Source: Myxococcus sp. RHSTA-1-4 (GTDB lineage: Bacteria > Myxococcota > Myxococcia > Myxococcales > Myxococcaceae). Taken from it: DNA of 64,000 bases. How positions within the stretch are numbered: position 1 is the stretch's first letter; the number at the start of each line of letters is the position of its first letter. The stretch lies in NCBI RefSeq assembly GCF_020037125.1, contig NZ_JAIQDG010000019.1, positions 144,855 through 208,854 of the forward strand, in the 5' to 3' direction. A program made the translations under genes and the position numbers. Of the stretch, positions 18,920 to 27,417 are shown piece after piece. The notes below the pieces were generated by a model, which worked only from the letters and a program-made list of their open reading frames with translations, was not told the DNA's origin and searched no databases.

Positions 18920-19675
18920 ATGACGAATGCCGAACTGACCGAGCGCCTGAGGGCCCACGTCATCGCCTTCCGGCACCTCCAGCGGGAGCGGGGACTGCTG
19001 CGCCACCTGGGCCTGCCCGGGGTGGACGCCTTCTGCCTCCCCGCGCTCCCCCGGGAGCTGCACTTCCAGCAGGCCTACTTCACGGACGCCGGGGCGCTCG
19101 CCTCCGCCCTGCCCGCGCTGGAGGACTTCTACCGGGGCCAGGGCGTGCCCGCGTGGCGCGTGCTGGTGCTCCCCGGACAGTCCGAGGGCGGGCGGGTGCT
19201 GGGCGGCGCCGGCTACCGCCCCGACGAACACCTGTCGGACGCCATGGGCCTGGTGCTGGCCGAGGCGCCGGACGTGCCGCCCTCCATTCCGCTGGAGGCC
19301 CCGGACACCCAGGAGGACCTGGTGGCCGTCAACGTGGCGACATATGGCGACTGGGGAGGCACCGTGGAGGTGTGGAACCGGCCGCCCCGGCTGCCGGTGC
19401 ACACGCGGGTGGCGCGCGAGGCGGGCCGCGCCCTGGCCTGCGGCTTCGCCATGGACCTGGGGGACACCACCGGCATGTACATGGTGGCCACCGTACCCGA
19501 GGCCCGGGGACGCGGGCTGGCGTCGGAGGTCATGCGCGGGCTGCTCGCCGGGGCACGCGCGCGGGGCATGGCGGCGTCCGTGCTCCAGGCCACGCCCCAG
19601 GGGGTGGGCATGTACCGGCGGCTGGGCTACCGCGACCTCGGCGGCTGGGTGAGCTGGGCGTACCGCGCCGGCTGA
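18920..19675 (+). CDS. GNAT-family N-acetyltransferase
   Basis: 251 aa. The C-terminal half has the acetyl-CoA binding motif A: VPEARGRGLASEVMRGLLAGA (R-x-x-G-x-G/A type), followed by VLQATPQGVGMYRRLGYR, the usual motif B end of GNAT enzymes. The N-terminal half is a degenerate GNAT-like repeat or substrate domain. The acceptor substrate cannot be read from sequence. It ends 3 bp before the converging HTH-EIIA gene. No clear ribosome site precedes the ATG at 18920, so the start is tentative. Confidence 0.75.
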   Translation: MTNAELTERLRAHVIAFRHLQRERGLLRHLGLPGVDAFCLPALPRELHFQQAYFTDAGALASALPALEDFYRGQGVPAWRVLVLPGQSEGGRVLGGAGYRPDEHLSDAMGLVLAEAPDVPPSIPLEAPDTQEDLVAVNVATYGDWGGTVEVWNRPPRLPVHTRVAREAGRALACGFAMDLGDTTGMYMVATVPEARGRGLASEVMRGLLAGARARGMAASVLQATPQGVGMYRRLGYRDLGGWVSWAYRAG

Positions 19676-19678
19676 GCG

Positions 19679-20497
19679 TCAGCGCAGCGCCTCCAGCTCC
19701 TCCAGCACCGACAGCACCTCTCGCGGCTGCCGCGCATCCAGCAGCCGCTCCGCCAGTCCGTGGGCGGCGAGCCGCGCCACATGCGCCAGCCGCACCAGCC
19801 GGGTGCTGCCGCGGCCTCCGTCCACCACCGCCACCACCAACCGCAGCGGCTGCCCGTCCGGCGTGTCCACCTTCAACGGCTTCGCCAGCGTCACCAGGGC
19901 CGCCACCGGCGAGGCGCCCGGCAGCGCGGCATGCGGCACCGCCGCGCCGCCGCCCACCGCGCACGAGGCCTCCGCGTCGCGCCGCCGCAGCGCCTCCGCC
20001 AGTTGCTCCGCGTCCGCGTCCGGAAGCGCCGCGCCCAGGCGCCCGGCCACCACGTCCAGCACGTCGTCCCAGCCCGCGCAGGACAGCCGCACCACCACCC
20101 GCTCCGGGGACAGGAGCGGCGCCAGCGGCGGCACGGGCTCCTCGCCCCGCGCGCCGCGCACGGGGAACTCCGCGTCCAGGAAGTCCCGCACCCGCGCGAG
20201 CTGCGCGCCCGTCAGCCGCCGCCGGGCCAGCTCCAGGAAGAGCGTGCCCGCGCCGGGCACCTCCTCCAGATAGCCGGCGACGTACGGGCTCACCCGGTGG
20301 GCCACGTCCATCAGCAGCGCGGGCGGCACGTCCAGCTCGCGGGCAATCGCCGCCAGCCGCTCGGGCGTGGGCGGCGCGTCCAGGCCGTGCTCCACCCGGC
20401 TGAGGTACGCGCTCGACACGCCGATGCGCCGCGCCATGTCCCGCAGGGACACGCCCGCATCGACGCGCAACAGCCGCAGGGTGGCCCCCAGGTGCAT
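19679..20497 (-). CDS. XRE-type regulator fused to PTS EIIA-like domain
   Basis: 272 aa from the ATG at 20497, preceded by GAGAGG. The N-terminus is a classic helix-turn-helix (LRVDAGVSLRDMARRIGVSSAYLSRVEHG, residues about 10-38). The C-terminal half (about residues 130-272) looks like an EIIA-Ntr domain; its GGGAAVPHAAL segment carries the His that is phosphorylated in true EIIA proteins. It starts 10 bp after the Kef-type antiporter gene and belongs to its operon. In other bacteria, unphosphorylated EIIA-Ntr modulates potassium transport, so regulation of the antiporter by this protein is a reasonable inference. Confidence 0.75.
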   Translation of the reverse strand: MHLGATLRLLRVDAGVSLRDMARRIGVSSAYLSRVEHGLDAPPTPERLAAIARELDVPPALLMDVAHRVSPYVAGYLEEVPGAGTLFLELARRRLTGAQLARVRDFLDAEFPVRGARGEEPVPPLAPLLSPERVVVRLSCAGWDDVLDVVAGRLGAALPDADAEQLAEALRRRDAEASCAVGGGAAVPHAALPGASPVAALVTLAKPLKVDTPDGQPLRLVVAVVDGGRGSTRLVRLAHVARLAAHGLAERLLDARQPREVLSVLEELEALR

Positions 20498-20507
20498 GTC
20501 CGTCCTC

Positions 20508-22634
20508 TCAGCTCCTCGCCGACAGCGCGGGCCGTGCGCCCACGTCCTCGGTGGCCTCCGCGGCGGCCGCCGGCGCCGGGTGACGTACCACGAGCAGCGA
20601 AGCCGGCGCGTCCTGGATGAGGCGCTCGCGGTGCAGGCCGAAGAGGCGGTCCTCCAGGCCCCACTCGGCGCCCACGCCCACCACCACCAGGTCATACCCG
20701 TGGCGCGCCTCCTCCAGCGCGGCCTCGTCCGGCGCGTCGTGGCGGACCACCTTCAGCCGCACGCCGCCCTCCTCGGCGGGGAACAGTTCCTCCACCTGGG
20801 CCCGCGCCCCGTGGCTGCCCTGGTCCGACGTCACGTGCAGCACCGTCACCTCGGCGCCCGACTGCCGCATCAGGCGCCGCGCCAGCCCCAGCGCCGCCCG
20901 GTCATGCCGGCTGCCGATGAAGGGCACCAGCACGCGCTTCACGTCCACCAGGCCCCGGTCCACCAGCACCGCCACCGTGGCGGACGCCGCCTCCATGACT
21001 TCGTGCACCGTGCCGCCCAGCATCGTCTGGCTGAAGAGCGGCTTGTGCCAGCCCAGCAGCACCAGGTCCGCGCGCCGGGCCTGGGCCGTGCGGACGATGT
21101 CCGCGGCGGGCTCGGCGGACACGAAGGACAGGGCGCGCACCGGCAGCCCCAGCTTCTCCGCCCGTCCCAGCAGCGGCGCCAGCGCGCTCTCTTCCGGCGG
21201 GCTCCGCTCCGCCTCCGTCCGCAGCGACGCGCGCTCGGGCGGCACCAGGTGCAGGGCATGGAGCCGCGCGCGCTCGCCGCCCACCAGCGCCCGCGCCAGC
21301 GACGCCATGCCCGGCCCCGCCTGCCCGTGGGACACGCACATCAGCACGCTGTAGGGCGCCGGGCCCGGCTCCAGCGGCACGGGCGCGAGGAGCCGGTCCT
21401 TCGCCTGCTCCTCCGTCGGGTAGAACCAGCGCAGCACCGGCGTGGTGATGAACGTCGTCACCAGCGCCATCAACACCATCATCGTGAAGAGCTGCGGGGA
21501 GATGACGCCCAGGTCCAGGCCGATGTTGAGCACGATGAGCTCCATCAGCCCGCGCGTGTTCATCAGCACACCCACCGCGCCCGCCTCGCGCCAGCTCATG
21601 CCCGTCAGCCGCGCCGCCACCGCGCTGCCGCCGAACTTGCCCAGGCACGCCAGCAGGATGATGACGCCGCACGTGGCCCACGCCTCCACGCTGTCCAGGA
21701 GCCCCACCTGGGTGCGCAGCCCGCTGAAGGCGAAGAAGATGGGCAGCAGCAGCACCACCGCCACGTCCTCCAGCCGCTCCACCAGCGCCTCCGCCAACCC
21801 GCCCTCCTTGGGGATGACGGCGCCGAAGAGGAACGCCCCGAAGAGCGCGTGGATGCCGATGAGCTCCGTAATCCACGCCGACGCCAGCAGCAGCACCAGC
21901 GTGCCCGCCACCACGTTCTGCGTCAGCCCCTCGCGGCTGGCCACCCGGGCCCCCAGCCGCGCCAGGAAGGGCCGAACCACCCACAGCACGAAGCAGATGT
22001 AGCCAAGCGCCATCGCCGTGGTGAGGGCGGCATCCGCCAGACTGGACGCGCGGACGATGGAGACGACGAAGGCCAGCAGGCACCACGCCGTCACGTCGTC
22101 CACCGCCGCGCAGGCGATGGCCACGGTGCCCACCTTCGACTGCAACAGCCCCCGCTCCGTGAGGATGCGCGCCAGCACCGGGAAGGCGGTGATGCTCATG
22201 GCCACGCCCATGAAGAGCACGAACGAGGAGAAGGGCACCGACGGGTCCGACAGGCTCTTGTACAGCCACAGGGCCGCCGCACCCGCGCCCAGCGCGAAGG
22301 GCACGATGATGCTGGTGTGGCTGATGGCCACCGATGCATGTCCCCGCCCCTTCAGCAGCCGCGGGTCCAGCTCCAGGCCAATGAGGAACATGAACAGCAC
22401 CAGCCCCACCTGGCTCAGCATCGTCAGCACCGGCATCGACTCCGCCGGGAACAGCGCCCCCATCACCCCCGGCGCCAGCCACCCCAGCAGCGACGGCCCC
22501 AGGACGATTCCCGCCACCACCTCGGCGATGACCAGCGGCTGCCCCAGCCACCGCGCCCCACGACCAATGAGCCGCGAGACGCCGACGATGACGATGAGCT
22601 GCAAGAGCAGCAGCGTGAGCGCATTGACGTGCAT
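20508..22634 (-). CDS. CPA2 (Kef-type) cation:proton antiporter with universal-stress domains
   Basis: 708 aa; ATG at 22634 with GGAGGG upstream. About the first 390 residues hold 12-13 membrane segments typical of Na+/H+ exchanger (CPA2) proteins: IVLGPSLLGWLAPG near residue 45, and a cation-site-like stretch IACAAVDDVTAWCLLA near residue 175 with the paired Asp. After the membrane part come about 300 cytoplasmic residues with two universal-stress-protein-like folds (VLMCVSHGQAGPGM..., and VKRVLVPFIGSRHDRAALGLA...). It exchanges a monovalent cation for protons across the inner membrane and is probably controlled through the stress domains. The EIIA fusion regulator is encoded immediately downstream. 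Confidence 0.88.
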   Translation of the reverse strand: MHVNALTLLLLQLIVIVGVSRLIGRGARWLGQPLVIAEVVAGIVLGPSLLGWLAPGVMGALFPAESMPVLTMLSQVGLVLFMFLIGLELDPRLLKGRGHASVAISHTSIIVPFALGAGAAALWLYKSLSDPSVPFSSFVLFMGVAMSITAFPVLARILTERGLLQSKVGTVAIACAAVDDVTAWCLLAFVVSIVRASSLADAALTTAMALGYICFVLWVVRPFLARLGARVASREGLTQNVVAGTLVLLLASAWITELIGIHALFGAFLFGAVIPKEGGLAEALVERLEDVAVVLLLPIFFAFSGLRTQVGLLDSVEAWATCGVIILLACLGKFGGSAVAARLTGMSWREAGAVGVLMNTRGLMELIVLNIGLDLGVISPQLFTMMVLMALVTTFITTPVLRWFYPTEEQAKDRLLAPVPLEPGPAPYSVLMCVSHGQAGPGMASLARALVGGERARLHALHLVPPERASLRTEAERSPPEESALAPLLGRAEKLGLPVRALSFVSAEPAADIVRTAQARRADLVLLGWHKPLFSQTMLGGTVHEVMEAASATVAVLVDRGLVDVKRVLVPFIGSRHDRAALGLARRLMRQSGAEVTVLHVTSDQGSHGARAQVEELFPAEEGGVRLKVVRHDAPDEAALEEARHGYDLVVVGVGAEWGLEDRLFGLHRERLIQDAPASLLVVRHPAPAAAAEATEDVGARPALSARS

Positions 22635-22656
22635 CCATCCCTCCGGCGGTGGTCGT

Positions 22657-22670
22657 TAAGTGACCACTTA
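22657..22670. promoter_or_regulatory. Palindrome upstream of the antiporter
   Basis: TAAGTG-AC-CACTTA is a perfect 14-bp inverted repeat apart from the two central bases, 22 bp upstream of the antiporter start. It is a plausible operator, possibly for the HTH protein encoded in the same operon. Confidence 0.35.
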
Positions 22671-22735
22671 TCAGCCGGGTCCGAGAAGCGTCAACGCATG
22701 CGGATATTCCCTGGCAGGGCCTGCCCGCCCGGACC

Positions 22736-23104
22736 TCAAGGGGCCATGTGCTTGCGTACGGATTCCAACAACGTGTCCACGTCCACCGGTTTGCGCAGGT
22801 GGCCGCACGCACCAATCTCCTCCGCCACCTGCCGGGCGTTGGCGGACGCGGAGAAGACGAGCACCGGGATGTCGCGCCACTCGGGCACCTGGCGCATGGC
22901 GCGCGCGAAGCCGCCGCCGTCCAGCACCGGCATCATCATGTCCAGCAGCACCAGCCCGGGCAGCACCTGTGCGGCGCCGAGCACCTCCAGGGCGTGCTTG
23001 CCATTGCTGGCGCCCAGCACCTCGTAGCCCGCGTCCCGCAGCACCTCTTCCAGGGCCTCGCGCAGGTCCGCGTCATCATCCACCACCAGCAGCGGCCGGC
23101 TCAC
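22736..23104 (-). CDS. Single-domain response regulator
   Basis: 122 aa, receiver domain only. The acidic pocket VVDDDAD, phosphoacceptor Asp in LVLLDMMMP, Thr/Ser switch (VFSAS) and Lys in HLRKPVD are all present, so it should be functional as a phosphoacceptor. The GTG start overlaps the TGA of the upstream kinase-like gene (GTGA), so it is the last gene of a coupled three-gene set. With no output domain it would act by protein contact, and its cognate kinase upstream appears defective. Confidence 0.87.
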   Translation of the reverse strand: MSRPLLVVDDDADLREALEEVLRDAGYEVLGASNGKHALEVLGAAQVLPGLVLLDMMMPVLDGGGFARAMRQVPEWRDIPVLVFSASANARQVAEEIGACGHLRKPVDVDTLLESVRKHMAP

Positions 23105-24213
23105 TCACGCGCCTCCATGTCCAACGGCAGCTCCAGGGTGAAACACGCTCCGCCCCCTTCGGGCGTCTCCGCCCAGGCGCGGCCTCCGTGCGCCTCCGCG
23201 GAGCGCCTCGCCAGGTACAGCCCCAGCCCCAGCCCGCCGTAGGAGCGCGAGCTTACCGCCCTCCCGAAGCGCTCGAAGATGCGCTCGCGCTGGTCCTCCG
23301 GAATCCCGATGCCCCTGTCCCTCACGCGCACGCGGCCCAGGACTCCCACCCGCGCCACCTCCACGTCCACCGGCTCCGCCAGGTCGAAGCGCTCCCGGGA
23401 CAGGTGCAGCTCTCCGCTGCTCAGCCGGGACACGTCGAGCAGCGCCTCCACCAGCGTCGCCAGCCGCCGCACCTGCCGCAGGCCGCGCTCCAACCGCGAC
23501 GACAGCTCCGGGGACAGCCCCTCGCGGTGGGCATGGTGGAGCAGGGAGCCCAGCTGCAGCCGCAGCGTGGTGAGCGGCGTGCGCAGCTCGTGCGCCGCCA
23601 CGTCCACCACCAGCTCCGGCTCGCCCGTTGCCAGCACCCGCACCGGCCCGGCCGCCGTCTCCGGTGAGAGGGGGAAGCGCGGGTCCATCTCCCACGCGCG
23701 CGCCTCCAGCGCCGGGGCCGTGTGCGCCAGCGCCACCAGCCGCAGGCCGCCGCGCTCCCGCTCGTGCAGGGCGATGAAGCAACAGTCCGCCACCCGGGGT
23801 ACGGGGATGCGCACCAGCCGCTTCAGCCGCTCGTCCAAATCCAGGGGTTCGGTGAGCACCTCGCTGGTGAGCGCCAGCAGCTCCCGGCCCAGCTCGCCCC
23901 GCGCACGCTCCCGCCGCGCCTTCGCCTCGCGCAGCTCCCGCTCCACCGCCGCGCCCAGCCGCGCCAGCCGGTCCTTGGCGAAGTAGTCGCGCGCCCCGGC
24001 CCGCATCGCCTCCACCGCCGCCTCCTCGCCGATGCTGCCGGACACGACGATGAGGGGGATGTCCCGCCCCTCCCCTTGCAACAGCTTCAGTGCCTCCAGC
24101 GCGGTGAAGCGGGGCAGGGAGAAGTCGGCGAGGACGATGTCGAGGTCGGAGCCGGCGAGCGCCTCGCGCATCTCCTCGGCGGTCTGCACCATCAACAGCC
24201 GCAGTGGCTTCAT
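23101..24213 (-). pseudogene. Receiver-histidine kinase hybrid with internal deletions
   Basis: 370 aa from the ATG at 24213. The frame is intact but three pieces of the expected protein are missing. The receiver starts LRLLMV and jumps straight to QTAEEMREAL, omitting the acidic pair and first helix, although the acceptor-type Asp in VLADFSLP and the Lys in YFAKD remain. A GAF-like segment ends abruptly at GEPELVVDV and is joined to the H-box AAHELRTPL. After DVSRLSSGELHL, the ATPase domain runs FDLAEPVDVEVARVGVLG into VRDRGIGIP, omitting the N-box; the intact kinase at 42187-44205 has NLLSNALKYG there. The G2 box GGLGLGLYLAR is present. Without the N-box it should not bind ATP. It may be a decaying gene or a pseudokinase scaffold. 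Confidence 0.65.
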
Positions 24214-24464
24214 CCCCCGGCTTCCGGGGAAGGTCCGGCGGGAGGCCCCTGGCTGAGCACCAGCCAGTACAGCCGATGGGACGGGGAGAAGAGTTTGTCC
24301 GCATGCGCCATGTCGAACCCCTCGCCGATATCGCGGACACAGTAATGGGGGCGTCCATTCCGGGACCCGGTGAAAAACCCGATACGCGCGCCGGAGCGCT
24401 GGCTGGTGAACTTCCAGGCCTTCCCCAGCGGGTTCTCCAGCGACACGCGCGACAGCCGTGCGTC
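24210..24464 (-). pseudogene. Remnant of a histidine-kinase ATPase domain
   Basis: In this frame the stretch ENPLGKAWKFTSQRSGAR followed by YCVRDIGEGFDMAHADKLF resembles the N and G1 boxes of phytochrome-type histidine kinases (usual forms are NLLGNAWKFT and VRDNGAGFDM..ADKLF). The Asn pair of the N-box is damaged (Lys in the second position) and the G2 region is gone: the frame ends in an unrelated tail, LSQGPPAGPSPEAGG. The stop TGA overlaps the ATG of the next gene (ATGA), the coupling expected of an ancestral kinase gene. Upstream of 24464 to about 24787 I recognise nothing. The whole is best read as the 3' remnant of a lost kinase gene. Confidence 0.55.
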
Positions 24465-24787
24465 CCCCTGGGACATCAGACCGGGGGCCATGCGGAAAAG
24501 CCGCCCCGTCAGCAGCGCGAAGCGGAGCAGCAGGCAACGGAAACGTCGAGAATCCAGGTTGGGGCGAGGATGGCAGTCCGGTGGAAGCGCGGCGGGCACT
24601 GCCAACATGTGCATCCGCCCCACGGGGCCACGCCTGGCGGTGATGAGGACATGCGAGGGGGCGGGCCCCTGGGCTCCCGCTGGGTAGATGAGCCCCATGT
24701 CCGTGAGGCCCTGCTGGAACATCCCGCCGCCTCATCCTGAGGCCCGCCTCGCCAGACGGGGATTTCCGCTACGCTCCCGCCCCGCAC

Positions 24788-25126
24788 ATGGACGAAGAGC
24801 TGGGAGCGACTTTTGGCAAGGCGCTGCGCGAGGCCCGCGCGCGCCGCGGGTTGACGCAGGTGGAGGTGGCCTCCCTCCTGGACATGCACCCCATGGTCTA
24901 CAGCCGCATGGAGCGCGGGAAGATGCTGCCCCGGGTGTCCACGCTGCGAAAGGTGGCCACGGTGCTGCGCACGTCCACCGATGAGCTGCTGGGGCTCGCC
25001 CGCGAGTCCCGCTCCGGCGCGAAGAAGCAGGCGCCGCTGCTGCGCCGGCTGGTGACGCTCTCCGAGACGCTGGACGAGGAGAAGCTCAAGGCACTCGTCA
25101 TCATGGCGGGCGCCCTGGGCCGGTAG
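24788..25126 (+). CDS. XRE-family transcriptional regulator
   Basis: 112 aa. The helix-turn-helix occupies about residues 10-65 (LREARARRGLTQVEVASLL ... YSRMERGKMLP ... STLRKVATVL) and is followed by STDELLGL, a typical end of the XRE fold, and a short helical C-terminal tail ending ALVIMAGALGR. It is a paralogue of the minus-strand regulator at 56234-56599, which shares DELLGL, the ERGxMLP segment and the ALGR end. The ribosome site is weak. The target is unknown; the nearest neighbours are the decaying kinase genes, transcribed the other way. Confidence 0.85.
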   Translation: MDEELGATFGKALREARARRGLTQVEVASLLDMHPMVYSRMERGKMLPRVSTLRKVATVLRTSTDELLGLARESRSGAKKQAPLLRRLVTLSETLDEEKLKALVIMAGALGR

Positions 25127-25179
25127 CCGTGCGCGCGGCGCCGGCGACGACACTTCACCTCCAGCCCGGCGCGTGCGGG

Positions 25180-25788
25180 CTACTTCCAGGACAGCTCGTA
25201 CTCACTGTCCAGCAGCGCCACCTGGCGCCCGTGCACCCGCAGGTCTCGCACGCCCACCGCCTCCAGGATGCCCAGGAGCACCCCTTCGTGGTACGCGGCC
25301 GGCATGAAGTCGCGCCGCATGATGAAGCGGGCGCTCTTCTCCCCCGTCCACAGCGGGTAGCGGTCCCCGTAGCTCACCGCCATGCGGTACGAGTCGCCCA
25401 GCGACTGCAGCAGCTTGCGCGGGTTGCCGCCGGCCGTCTGCATCAGGTCCTTGCCGAACATGGAGGCCAGGAAGTCCAGCGTGGCCTGCGTCCCCATGCG
25501 GCGCAGCACGCCCTCGAAGCCGTTCAACTGGGGCGCCAGCAGCCGCGCCGCCGTGGACACCATCCGCAGGAAGCGGCTGATGGGGTACATGTGCAGCGGG
25601 TTGATTTCCCACAGGCCCGCCACGCCCTTGCAGCGGGCCACGGCGCCGTCTCCGCCCAGGAAGCCCACCACGTCCAGCGTCCCCGCGAAGAACATGCCTC
25701 GCGCGGTGTCGTCCTCGGTCGCGGCGAGGCGTCGCAGCTCCAGCTCCCAGGCCGCCCCTCCAGCGCTCGATTCGATGCTCACGTGCAT
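25180..25788 (-). CDS. DUF2378 (TIGR02265-like) family protein
   Basis: 202 aa. I choose the ATG at 25788 because GGGGAG lies 6 nt upstream; an ATG two codons earlier abuts that element. The protein matches the myxobacterial paralogous family TIGR02265/DUF2378 in length (about 190-200 aa) and pattern: an N-terminal ARGMFFAGTLDVV-like segment, INPLHMYPISRFLRMVSTAARLL, and a C-terminal RFIMRRDFMPAAYHEGVLLGILEAVG with a final beta segment. Cytoplasmic; function is unknown. A promoter-like element lies upstream at 25899-25927. Confidence 0.8.
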   Translation of the reverse strand: MHVSIESSAGGAAWELELRRLAATEDDTARGMFFAGTLDVVGFLGGDGAVARCKGVAGLWEINPLHMYPISRFLRMVSTAARLLAPQLNGFEGVLRRMGTQATLDFLASMFGKDLMQTAGGNPRKLLQSLGDSYRMAVSYGDRYPLWTGEKSARFIMRRDFMPAAYHEGVLLGILEAVGVRDLRVHGRQVALLDSEYELSWK

Positions 25789-25898
25789 GGTCATCTCCCC
25801 GAGGGGACCCTACGAGCCGGACCTGGGGACACCTCCAGCAAACCTGGCAGGTACTTCAGGACTGGCCCGATTCCCCCCACTTCCGGGATGCCAACCAT

Positions 25899-25927
25899 CT
25901 CATATTTTTATGCTGATGTCGAATCAA
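25899..25927 (-). promoter_or_regulatory. Promoter of the DUF2378 gene
   Basis: On the minus strand TTGATT (25927-25922) and TATGAG (25904-25899) are spaced by exactly 17 nt inside a local A+T-rich stretch. Each hexamer matches the sigma-70 consensus at four of six positions. The leader to the start codon would be about 104 nt. Confidence 0.4.
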
Positions 25928-26014
25928 ATTTCAGTATCCGTGGAAACCCGTAGGGTCCTCGCCCGGGTGGGCGAGAGACCTCACGGGTCGGAGTTCCCCG
26001 GAAGGAGGGGACGC

Positions 26015-27175
26015 TCAGCCGGAGATGAGGGAGGCCTGCGCGGCGGCCACGGCGGCGCCGGGCTCGGAGCGGTGGCCGGCGGCGAGCAGGGCCCGCTCCA
26101 CGGCGCCCACGGTGGCGAGCACGTCGGTGGGGCCCACGCGGTTCATGTGGCCCACTCGGAAGTAGCGCGTCTTCAGCTCCGGGTGGAGGCCGCCGGCGAC
26201 GACGATGCCCTGGCCCTTCACCCGCCCCACCAGCGCCGCGTCCACGCCGTCCGGGTAGTAGACGGCGCTCAGGGTGTTGGCGGCCACGGCGTCCGACACG
26301 GGCAGCGTGCGCAGGCCCAGGGCGCGCCACGCGGCGCGGAAGGCGCGGGCCATGCGCTGGTGCCGTGCGAAGCGCGCCTCCATGCCCTCGGCGAGAATCT
26401 GCCCCAGGCTGACGTCCAGCGCACAGACGAGGTTGACGGGCGGGGTGGCGAAGTAGGCCGGCTTGCCCGCCTCGTACGCCTCCATGATGGGGAGCCACTC
26501 CGCCCAGTCCGCATAGACGCTGGCCACCGGCGCGCGGCGCTTGCGCCACGCCTCCATGGCCCGGGGCCCCACGGTGAGCAGCGCCAGCCCCGGCGGCACG
26601 CCCACCGCCTTCTGGCTGGCGGTGAGGTACACGTCCGCGCCCCACGCGTCCTGGTGGAAGGACTCGCCCGCGGTGGCGCACACGCCGTCCACCACCACCA
26701 GCACGCCGTGCTTGCGCCCGGCGCGCACCAGCGCCTCCACCGGCGCCAGCACCCCGGTGGAGGTGTCCACGTGGGTGACGGTCATCACCTTGAAGCCGCC
26801 GCGCGCCAGGTGCGTCTCCACCTCGTCCGCGGACGGAGCCTCGCCCGGAGGGGCGCCCACGTGCGTCACCTGCGCGCCGTGCCGCTCCAGGATTTTCGCC
26901 ATCCGGTCGCTGAAGTAGCCGGTGTTCACCACCAGCGCGCGGTCTCCCGGCTCCACCAGGTTGGCGCCCGCCAGCTCCATGGCCAGCGTGCCGGAGCCGG
27001 ACACCACGAAGGGCTGGCTGCTGGGAGCGAGGCACACCTCGCGCAGCCGCTTCAGCGCCCGGCCGAAGACGGTGATGAAGGCAGGGTCCGTGTGGCCGAG
27101 CGTGGGCGCGCCCAGCGCCTGCAGCACCTCCGGCTCGAACTCCACCGGCCCCGGAATCATCAGCAGGTCTCTCAC
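26015..27175 (-). CDS. Class V aminotransferase (alanine/serine-glyoxylate type)
   Basis: 386 aa from the GTG at 27175, with AGGAG 10 nt upstream; the longer frame has no ribosome site. PLP-dependent fold type I enzyme. The start DLLMIPGPVEFEPEVLQA and LGHTDPAF are hallmarks of the alanine-glyoxylate / serine-glyoxylate aminotransferase family; GSGTLAMELA binds the cofactor phosphate; VVVDGVCATAGE carries the Asp that pairs with the PLP nitrogen; and TASQKAVGVPPG contains the Schiff-base Lys. The C-terminal domain ends with YFRVGHMNRVGPTDV. The exact amino donor cannot be told from sequence. It follows the M20 peptidase gene in the same direction but a terminator hairpin separates them. Confidence 0.87.
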   Translation of the reverse strand: MRDLLMIPGPVEFEPEVLQALGAPTLGHTDPAFITVFGRALKRLREVCLAPSSQPFVVSGSGTLAMELAGANLVEPGDRALVVNTGYFSDRMAKILERHGAQVTHVGAPPGEAPSADEVETHLARGGFKVMTVTHVDTSTGVLAPVEALVRAGRKHGVLVVVDGVCATAGESFHQDAWGADVYLTASQKAVGVPPGLALLTVGPRAMEAWRKRRAPVASVYADWAEWLPIMEAYEAGKPAYFATPPVNLVCALDVSLGQILAEGMEARFARHQRMARAFRAAWRALGLRTLPVSDAVAANTLSAVYYPDGVDAALVGRVKGQGIVVAGGLHPELKTRYFRVGHMNRVGPTDVLATVGAVERALLAAGHRSEPGAAVAAAQASLISG

Positions 27176-27376
27176 GGTGTCACCACTCCTCTCGCCCGGG
27201 TCTGGCGCGGGCGGAGGTGCCCGCTGCCCCCTCGATGATATGGCGCGGACCGACTGTGCCCACCGGCCCCGGCCGCTGTCCACGGGGATGTGCGCCGGAA
27301 TGCCGGACGCAGGCCGGACGTGCGAGGCGGCGTCCGCTCCGGAGAGCGCGAGAGCGCCTCGACGGCCGGAGGACGA

Positions 27377-27408
27377 GGCCCCGCGTCCACGACACGCATC
27401 GCGGGGCC
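27377..27408 (-). terminator. Hairpin after the M20 peptidase gene
   Basis: A perfect 9-bp stem (GGCCCCGCG at 27377-27385, CGCGGGGCC at 27400-27408) with a 14-nt loop starts 9 nt past the stop at 27418. No T-run follows. Confidence 0.6.
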
Positions 27409-27417
27409 ACGGACGCC

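Noticed and set aside
20367..23027. 886-codon plus-strand frame over the antiporter and response regulator
   Set aside because: Antisense to well-supported genes; translation is His/Arg/Gln-rich without domains.
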